In this document: piece by piece, positions 56,617 to 64,000 of the stretch
Numbering within the stretch: position 1 is the first letter of the stretch
Layout of the letters: the number at the start of each line of letters is the position of its first letter
Source of the DNA: Hymenopus coronatus
Lineage: Eukaryota > Arthropoda > Insecta > Mantodea > Hymenopodidae
NCBI GenBank assembly: GCA_030762935.1
Contig: CM060899.1
Span: 64,158,501-64,222,500, forward strand
DNA: 64,000 bases
Direction of reading: 5' to 3'
Position numbers and translations under genes: made by a program
The notes under the pieces: generated by a model
The model's database searches: none
What the model was told of the DNA's origin: nothing
The model's input: only the letters and a program-made list of their open reading frames with translations

Positions 56617-56685
<69 letters not shown>

Positions 56686-57011
56686 ATAGTATTAATGTTG
56701 AGGCTTCATACTAACTGTTTATAAACATACTGGTAATTGACATAAGAATTGCTGTACTGAGTAATAACTAGTTAGGTATTTAAAAAAAACACGTACATAT
56801 AATATGTTAGTTGTATTACTATTCTTAATTTAACTTAAGATTATTATTGTAAGTGAATTTTGTATATTTAATTCTGCCCCCCGGCAGTACCCAATTGTAG
56901 AGAATACATTACATACATTACATACATTACATGCATTACATATATTACATACATTACATACATACATGCATACATACATACATACATACACCGTGTATAC
57001 AGAAAGTATTG

Positions 57012-58505
57012 TATTTGTTTGTATGGACAGCAGTTGAACAATTTTCGTATGAGAAAAGTATAAATATTTTAAAGCTGAAACTAATAAAAAGAAATATCTC
57101 AAAAACGGTGAAACTCCCGAAAAAAAGTATATTACACAAATTGTGTGTTTTAACGAGCTCTGCATTTTTCGTTAAGCAAGGTTTTGTCTATTTCTTATGG
57201 TTTACCAGTTATGCAAAATTCAACAAAATTCATTCAGTATAAAATTGAATATATAGATTTTATTTGTCATGTAAACATGTTAAATTTAAGAGGCTTTAAT
57301 CAAAATCGTTACAGCCTTTTTTGGGAGGTTCAAAATTTTCAAATTGTTTCCATATAAAGGGTAGTTAGGGAGGAGGATTTTCATAAAACATTCGTGTCGC
57401 ATCCTTGGTAGATACCGAACTTACTTTGGTATTTAACGGTCTTTTCGTTTTTTAGCTATGCTGCCCACAGACACATAAACATACAAACATACAAACACAC
57501 ACACGTATATTTTTTTGGATTCAGAGGTCTCAAAATGTGTATTTTCGGTGAAATATCGGTTTTGAGCTATGCTAAACACACACACGGAACTTTTTTTCTA
57601 AAATGCTTTTTTACCATCTCTATACGTACTAGAGAAGGTATTGCACTCTACCCAAACATTCAATACCGATATTTCACCTGAAATACATGTTTTGGGTTCC
57701 CCAGAATCCGAAAAAAGGATTTTTGGAGAAAGGGCTCTGTGTGTGCATGTGAGTATCTGTGGATAGAATAGCTCAAACTTGGTATTTAAATTTAGTGTCT
57801 TCTAAGAAAACCGCTTCGCTGCCAACTACCATTTACATTGAGGTTTTTTCGAAAATTTTGATTTTCTATAAATTGGCTCTAACGATTTAGATTAAAATAG
57901 CGTATATTAAAGATATTTAACTCACAAATATTATGTATATCTTGAATTTTCTGGGAATACCCTCTGAAGACTACTTTATTCTGGACGAATTTTAAGCAAT
58001 TTTGCGTAAGAGATGGACAAAAACTTACCACACAAAAAATGTAGAGCACATTAAAACACACTATTTATATTACATACCTTTTTTCGTGGAGTTGATCGTT
58101 TTTGAGATATTCCTTGTTATTAGTTTCAGCTTTGAAAAACATACCTTAATCATACAGGAAGTTGTCAACTTCTGTCCGCACAAACAGCTTTTGATAATCA
58201 TTTTAACCTACGGTACTCACTTGTTTTGCTTCTACTTACAAGGAAGCAAGTAATAAGACTATTTCTGCTAATTTTTTTCTCGATTACCATGAAGTAAATA
58301 GAAGCATAAGCTTTTTAAGAATAATTTGTTGCAGAAATGTAGGGAATGTCATGTGAATGGAATACATAAGATTTTTTTTTTTTTGTTTTTTGTTTTGTTT
58401 GGATTCAGGGGGACATAAACATGTATTTCCGGTGAAATCTCGGTATCGAATTTTTGGGTGCAATACAATGCCTTCTCTATACACTATGTACATGTAAGAA
58501 AGTAA
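57012..58505 (-). mobile_element. Family A host copy interrupted by a nested copy
   Basis: Parts 57012-57610 (from TTGTTTGTATGGACAGC to a T-run after CTAAAATGC, with a small microsatellite-region duplication at 57545-57605) and 58390-58505 (GGATTCAGGGGG through to a 5' end). The nested plus-strand copy lies between. Confidence 0.82.
57611..58380 (+). mobile_element. Family A nested copy
   Basis: Degenerate start (ACCATCTCTATACGTACTAG, palindrome deleted), complete body, 3' end GGGAATGTCATGTGAATGG and CATAAGA before a T/G-rich run of the host. Confidence 0.82.
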
Positions 58506-58971
58506 CCATATGATATAACTGAATGACTCAAATGAAGTGAAGCGACGTTCAAAAAGGGAACTAACTCACAATCCGATTCTTCTCGGGCAGCTCTATGTTG
58601 GAGCTTGTAATATGCCTTGGATGTGTGTTATTGGTTAAATGGTAGCGAACAAGTGAAATTGAGGCTGAAACAGAAGACGGAAGGGACTCAGATGCTGTTT
58701 CCTCGTCTGATAGAAACAGGATTACAAACCCTACTGGTGCGTGACGAAACAGTGGAATGAAACGTCTGAATGCGCAATGCGTTAAATCACGTCAACCTCA
58801 CGAGTAGGCCTGTGTTAGTGCGCACAAATACGTGAGGGCATTTTCGTGGTTCTGACTAACTTTAGCGACTCCATTATATCATCTCACTAACATAGACATT
58901 CAGACTTTTAGCCTCTGAAATAACAAAAGTAGCGTAAACTGATTATAAACACCTGTAATTTGAAAACATAT
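58506..58971. other. Unannotated stretch
   Basis: About 465 bp of balanced composition with no recognised feature. One of the larger non-repetitive gaps. Confidence 0.35.
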
Positions 58972-59083
58972 TTACTTTCTCTACACGTACTATGAACATA
59001 TTATATAGAAAAATAATACATTCCAATCGAAAATTCGATACCGAGGTTTCGCAAGAAATATATGTTTTAAGGTCCGCTGTATA

Positions 59084-59964
59084 GCCACATGACTTTCTCT
59101 ATATCTCTGCAACAAATTATTGTTAAAAAGCTTATGCTTCTATTTACTGCATGCTAATCGAGCAAAAATAAGCGAAAATAGTATTATTACTTGCTTCTTT
59201 GTAAGTAGAAGCGAAATGAGGGAGTAGCATAGGTTAAAGTGATAGCCAAAAGCTGGTTGCTATGTTATTGAAGTTCCCTTGTTTCTACGGACAGGAGTTG
59301 ACAACTTCCCGTATGAGAAAATTTATGTTATTTAAAGCTGAAACCAATAACAAGGAACATCTAAAAAAATATCAACTCCACGAAAAAAATGTACATAACA
59401 TAAATTGTGTGTTTTAACGTGCTCTACATTTTTTGTGTGCTAAGGTTTTGTCCATCTCTTACGGTTTAGCAGTTATGCAAAATTTGGCAAAATTTATCCA
59501 GAATAAAGAGGTCTTTAGGAGCTATTCCCAGAAAGTTCTAGATATACATTTTATTTGGGGTACAAATAGCTTTAATATACGTGATTTTAATCAAAATCGT
59601 TAGAGCCATTTTTAAGAAAATCAAAATTTTCTAATTTTTTTTAATGTAAGGGGTAGTTTGTGGTGAGAAGATTTTCTGGAATATCTTTGTGTCGCATCCT
59701 TGGAAGATACTATACCCAAATACCAAATTTGTTATTTAACGGTCTTTTCGTTTTTGAGCTATGTTGTCACAAACGCACACACAGACAGACAAACAGACAC
59801 ACACACACACACACACACACACAAAACGAACTTTGTCTCAAAAGCTTTTTTTTGGATTCAGGGGATCCTAAAACATGTATTTCCGGCGAATTCTCGGTAT
59901 CAAATTTTGGGTGGAATACAATACTTCCTCTATACACTATGTACATAGTACATGTACAGAAAGT
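59084..59964 (-). mobile_element. Family A inverted copy, first of a tandem pair
   Basis: Outer hairpin partly lost (starts CCACATGACTTTCTC). Body, CA microsatellite (about 59797-59822), 5' palindrome perfect (ACTATGTACATAGT), ends TACAGAAAGTTAAAA directly at the next copy. Confidence 0.88.
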
Positions 59965-60836
59965 TAAAATCTGATGTGCTCCATTCACATCACTTTCTCT
60001 GCAGCTCTGCAAAGAAATATTGTTAAGAAGCTTATGCTTCTATATACTTCATGCTAATCGAGAAAAAATTAGCGAAAATAGTGTTATTACTTGCTTCCTT
60101 GTAAGTAGAAGTGAAATAAGGGAGTCATAGGTTAAAGTGACAGTCAAAAGCTGGTTGCTATGTGACTGAAGTTCCTTTGTTTGTATGGACACGAGTTGTA
60201 AATTTTGTGTATGAGAAAAGTATAAGTTTTTTAAAGCTGAAACCAAAAACAAGGAATATCTAAAAAAATATCAACTCCACGGAAAAAATGTATTTAACAT
60301 AAAATGTGTGTTTTAACGTGCTCTATATTTTTTGTGGGGTAAGATTTTGTTCATCTCTTGCGGTTTAGCAGTTATGCAAAATTCCGTAAAACACCTCCAG
60401 AATAAAGTAGTCTTTAGAGGCTACTCCCGGAAAATTCAAGATATACATTTTATTTGTCTTTAATATATGTTATTTTAATCTAAATCATTAGCGCCATTTT
60501 TGAGAATATCAAAGTTTTCGAAAAAGTTCCATGAAAAGGGTAATTTGGGGTATGCGGATTTTTCTTAAAATCTTCGTGTCGCATCCCTGGAAGATACTAT
60601 ACTTAAATACCAAGTTTGGTATTTTACTGACTTTTCGTTTTTGAGTTGTCGTGTTCACAGACACACGGACACAGACACATGGACACACACGGACCTTTTT
60701 TGTGAAAATGCCTTTTTCGGACACAGTGGGCATTAAAACACATATTTCCAGTGAAATCTCGGTATCGAATTTTTGGGTGGAGTGCAATACCTTCTCTATA
60801 CACTATGCACATAGTACGTGTAGAGAAAGTAAAAAT
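59965..60836 (-). mobile_element. Family A inverted copy, second of a tandem pair
   Basis: Starts TCTGATGTGCTCCATTCACA immediately after the A-run ending the previous copy and ends CGTGTAGAGAAAGTAAAAA. In family orientation the junction reads 3' end CAGA, a T-run, then 5' end ACTTTC, a clean head-to-tail join. Confidence 0.9.
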
Positions 60837-61555
60837 ATGAAAAGGTGCCTGTGTGCGTCATTGTGTTGTGTATCAATGTGTCCGCGTGTCTATGAACAGA
60901 GAACAAAAAATGAAGAGTTGGTAAAATACCATACTTGATAAATATCTTCCAAGGATGCGACAGGAAGATTTTGAGAAAAATCTCTTCACCCTAAACTACT
61001 CTTTACATGGAGAAATGTTTCGAATTGTTTTTTTTATCAAAAATGGTGCTAACAATTTTGATGAAAATATTGTATATTAAAGATATTAACATGACAAATA
61101 AAATGTATGTCTTGAATTTTCTGAGAATAGCCTCTGAAGACTACTTTATTCTGGATGAATTTTACGGAATTTTGTATAACTGGTAAACCGTAAGGGATAG
61201 ACAAAGACTTACTTCACAAAAAATGTAAATCACATTAAAACACAAAATTTATGTTAGAAGTATTTTTCCCTGAAGTTGACCGTTTTTAAGATATTCCCTG
61301 TTATTTATTTTGGTTTTAAAATAGTTAATACTTTTCTCATACGGGGACTTGTCAATATCTGACCACGCAAAGAATCGGATTTCTTACCCTAGTGTATTGT
61401 CTTATTTCCTTTCTACCTATGAGGAACTAAGTAATAAAACCGTTTCTGCTAATGTTTATCTCGATTAGCATGAAGTAGATAGAAGCTTAAGTTTATGAAG
61501 AATAATTTGTTAAAGAGATGTAGAGAAAGTAATGTGAATGGAGCACATCAGCTTT

Positions 61556-61770
61556 TTAACTGGAACCTTTTTTTCTGTTATTTGATGTGCACACGTGAAA
61601 TACAGATCCATCTGGTATTATAGTTTAACCTTTGGGTAGATGGCGTAGCTTTGCCTATATACGTATTCTGCAGAATTAACGGTTAGAATAATTTGCCAAA
61701 AATACCCATAGTTAGACCGAAGGGAACACTAACGAAACTGACATTTCTCAACCCATTATTAATGTAGCGT
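61556..61770. repeat. Duplicated flank, copy 1
   Basis: Shares GAATTAACGGTTAGAATAAT, TTGCCAAAAATACCCATAG and GGGAACACTAACGAAACTGA with 63127-63360. Both copies follow a family A 3' end, so flank plus element appear duplicated as a unit. Confidence 0.8.
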
Positions 61771-62375
61771 TTTACTTTCTCTACAGGTACTATGTATATG
61801 GTGTATAGAGACGGTATTGCATTGCAACCAAAAATAATATACCGAGATTTCGCTGGATATACACGTTTTAGGGTCCCCTATATCCAAAATAAGTATTTTT
61901 AGAAAAAAATCCATGTGTGCCTGTCTGTCTGTGAACAGGATAACTCAAAAATAAGAAGTCGGTAAAATACCATACTTAGTACATAAGTTAAATATATTCC
62001 ATGAATGCCACACGAATCTTTTCAAGAAAACCCCCCACCCCCAACTACCTTTTATATTGAACTTTTTTTTTTTTTCGAAAAGTTGATTTTCTGAAAAATG
62101 ACAAACGATATTGATTAAAATATCGTATTTTAAATATTTTTACTAGACAAATAAAATGTATACCTTGAATTTTTTGGGAATAGCCTTCGAAGATATGTTT
62201 ATTCTTGATGAATTTTGCATAACTGGAAAACCGTAATAGATAGACAAAGCTTACTACTCAAAAAATGTAAATCTCATTGAAACACGAAATTTATGTTATG
62301 TGCATTTCTTCCTGAAGTTAACCGTTTTTAAGATGTTCTTTATTATTGATTTCAGTTTTAAAGTACTTATACATT
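61771..62375 (+). mobile_element. Family A copy, interrupted or truncated at its 3' half
   Basis: 5' end ACTTTCTCTACAGG with a modified palindrome (ACTATGTATATGGT), body, then variant 3' segment (GATTTCAGTTTTAAAGTAC) stopping at ACATTTT where the next copy starts. Confidence 0.82.
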
Positions 62376-63126
62376 TTACTTTCTCTACACGTACTATGTA
62401 CATAGTGTATAGAGCAGGTATTGCACTCCACCAAAAAATTCGATACCGAGATTTCACCGGAAATATATGTTTTAGGGTCCCCTTTATCCAAAAAAAGTAT
62501 TTTCACAAAAATGTCCGTGTGTGTCCGTGTGTCTGAGAACACGATAACTCGAAAACGAAAAGACAGTAAAAGACCAAACTTGGTACTTAAGTTTAGTATC
62601 TTCCAGGGATGCGACACGAAGATTTTGAGAAAAATCCCCCCACCCCAAACTACCCTTTACATGGACCTTTTTTCGAAATTTTTGATTTTCTAAAAAATAG
62701 CTCTAACGATTTTGATTAAAATAACGTATATTAAAGTTATTTACCTAAGAAATTAAAATCTTTATTTTGAATTTTCTGGGAATAGCATCTGAAGACTACT
62801 TTATTCTGGATGAATTTTGCATAACTACTAAACCGTAAGAGATGGACAAAAACTTAACCCACAAAAAATGTAGAGCACGTTAAACCACACAATTTATGTT
62901 ATATACATTTTTTTCGTGGAGTTGATCGTTTTTGAGATATTCCTTTTTCTTGATTTCAGCTTTGAAAAACTTATGGTACTCCCTTATTTCGCTTCTACTT
63001 ACAATAAAGCAAGAAATAAGACTATTTCTGCTAATTTTTCTCGATTAGCATGAAATAAACAAAAGATAAGCTTATTAACAATCATTTGTTACAGAGTACA
63101 GAAAGTCATGTGAAAGGAACACATCA
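62376..63126 (+). mobile_element. Family A copy with an internal deletion
   Basis: 5' end with perfect ACTATGTACATAGT. About 130 bp are missing near 62970 (AAAAACTTATGGTACTCCC joins distant body segments). The 3' end is AGAAAGTCATGTGAAAGGAA then CACATCAGA. Confidence 0.85.
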
Positions 63127-63360
63127 GATTTTTAACTTGAAGCTCTTGTGAGTTATTTGGATGTAGCCCCGTTAAGTTCTGCAACTGTTTTAACACACGG
63201 ATGGTAAAATAGTATTAACCTTTCTGTAGGTGGCGTAACTTTGCCTCAATACAGCATTCTGCTGAATTAACGGTTAGAATAATTTGCCAAAAATACCCAT
63301 AGTTTGGCTGAAGGGAACACTAACGAAACTGACATTTCTCAACCCATTACTAATGCAGGA
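63127..63360. repeat. Duplicated flank, copy 2
   Basis: Second copy of the sequence at 61556-61770, diverged in its first ~100 bp and close in the last ~110 bp. Confidence 0.8.
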
Positions 63361-63655
63361 TTTTTTACTTCTTCGCTGAAAATAGAGCTCTCTGCGAGGC
63401 TATGAATATTACATTTGGATTTCGGGCCGGCGAGTAAAAGCAGGAGTGTCACTAGGAATGGAAATAGCATTTTAAACACAGGTCGCGACACTGACAGACC
63501 GATACCCCTCCGGTTAAAGCTCGACGTGAATGTTTTATGTGCTTCAATTTTCATTAGCCTCAGTTACCAGCACTGCTGTGACGTTAACGTCCCAAGAGTG
63601 TCTACGTCACCGAATCTTCCCTTTATATGTACGTGAACTGCCCAGTCACTGCTTT
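63361..63655 (-). other. Unannotated; small minus-strand frame with a signal-peptide-like start
   Basis: From about 63467 on the minus strand a frame reads MLFPFLVTLLLLLAGPKSKC and continues NIHSLAESSIFSEEV, then GTAAAA, which could be a splice donor. The strongly hydrophobic N-terminus is unusual here. It is too short to be called a gene, and its end overlaps the duplicated flank. Confidence 0.25.
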
Positions 63656-64000
63656 AAATACTTTCTCTACACGTATTCTATAGCTAGAAGGTAAAATTAA
63701 AATTAAAGTTGCTACTTTTCCTATGAATACTATGAACATAGTGTATAGAGAATGTATTGTAATGCACTCAAAAATTCTATTCCAACATTTCACCGGAAAT
63801 ACACGTTTTGGGTCCTCTTGAATCCAAAAATAAGGCATTTGAATAAAAAGGTCCATTTGTGTGTGTCCGTATGTGTGAACACGATAACCCAGAAACAAAA
63901 AGTCGGTAATATACCAAATTGGGTATACATATTTGGTATATTTCACGGAGATTTTGAGGAAAATCCCCCCTATAGGAAACTACCCTTTACATGGAAGAAT
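63656..64000 (+). mobile_element. Family A 5' fragments, continuing beyond the window
   Basis: 63656-63690 is a lone 5' tip (ACTTTCTCTACACGTATTCT). From about 63712 a second copy starts (TTTTCCTATGAATACTATGA, AACATAGTGTATAGAG), passes the CACCGGAAATACACG block and a short GT microsatellite, and leaves the window in the body. Confidence 0.82.

Larger units (their letters stand above)
56046..57000 (+). mobile_element. Non-LTR retrotransposon 3' end, with SINE insertion
   Basis: Comprises the C-terminal coding end (next entry), 3' UTR interrupted by a SINE at 56395-56577, an ATT microsatellite (about 56618-56681), and the terminal part with GGCAGTACCCAATTGTAGAG followed by a (CATTACATA)n/(CATA)n tail at about 56900-56990. 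The terminal part matches 51640-51780. Jockey/CR1-like placement is inferred from the tail type and C-terminal motif. Confidence 0.75.
58972..61553 (+). mobile_element. Family A host copy interrupted by two inverted tandem copies
   Basis: Parts 58972-59083 (5' module, CTGTATAG) and 60837-61553 (microsatellite GTGCCTGTGTGCGTC through variant 3' half to the hairpin GTGAATGGAGCACATCAG). The inserted material is a pair of minus-strand copies. Confidence 0.72.

Noticed and set aside
56830..57165. 111-codon minus-strand frame with repeated Cys-Asn-Val
   Set aside because: Reads the LINE's CATA/CATTACATA tail repeat and the adjoining family A body.

Overview
This window looks like repeat-dense, AT-rich nuclear DNA of an arthropod, most likely an insect. 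The evidence is mariner-type and pogo-type transposase remnants, tRNA-derived SINEs with target-site duplications, ends of non-LTR retrotransposons, long dinucleotide microsatellites, a splice-acceptor-preceded exon, and no prokaryote-style genes. A cockroach, termite or orthopteran origin is only a guess. There is no intact host gene. The best host coding candidate is a 58-codon terminal exon on the minus strand at 37356-37532, with a truncated duplicate of its end at 34098-34246.

More than half of the window, by my reading, consists of copies of one non-autonomous element, here called family A. A full copy is about 0.82-0.9 kb. Its modules in order are: a 5' end starting ACTTTCTCTACA inside an imperfect palindrome with core ACTATGTACATAGT; a conserved block with CACCGGAAATATATG; an A-run; a variable GT-rich microsatellite; a long non-coding body; and a 3' end reading TGTAGAGAAAGT followed by a small hairpin (ATGTG, 7-nt loop, CACAT) and CAGA. 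The two 12-bp motifs form a perfect inverted repeat, terminal at the 5' end and subterminal at the 3' end. Copies sit in T-runs without a visible longer target duplication. This matches non-autonomous helentron-like elements (HINE/DINE-1 type), which is an inference. Copies nest inside each other up to three levels deep and also occur in tandem.

Layout: 0-6 kb, nested family A copies. 6.2-6.4 kb, a perfect 85-bp palindrome inside a 12-bp target duplication. 6.7-9.1 kb, family A. 9.5-11.5 kb, a pogo-like transposon remnant carrying a family A copy; its unoccupied paralogue lies at 53.9-55.1 kb. 12.9-13.6 kb, a LINE RNase H remnant. 13.6-14.2 kb, an internally deleted mariner. 16.0-17.4 kb, a mariner-related transposon with about 108-bp terminal repeats. 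17.5-18.6 kb, a mariner pseudogene. 20.4-21.1 kb, a fold-back mariner with a second copy at 36.0 kb. 28.8-30.8 kb, a 40-bp tandem repeat. 34-37.6 kb, the host exon and its partial duplicate. 40.4 and 44.3 kb, tRNA SINEs. 43.6-44.2 kb, a polypurine tract. 51.6 and 56.1-57.0 kb, 3' ends of one LINE family. 61.5-63.4 kb, a duplicated flank around family A.

Most short reading frames in this window are accidental frames through family A and were not annotated. No RNA gene that I would trust as functional was found.
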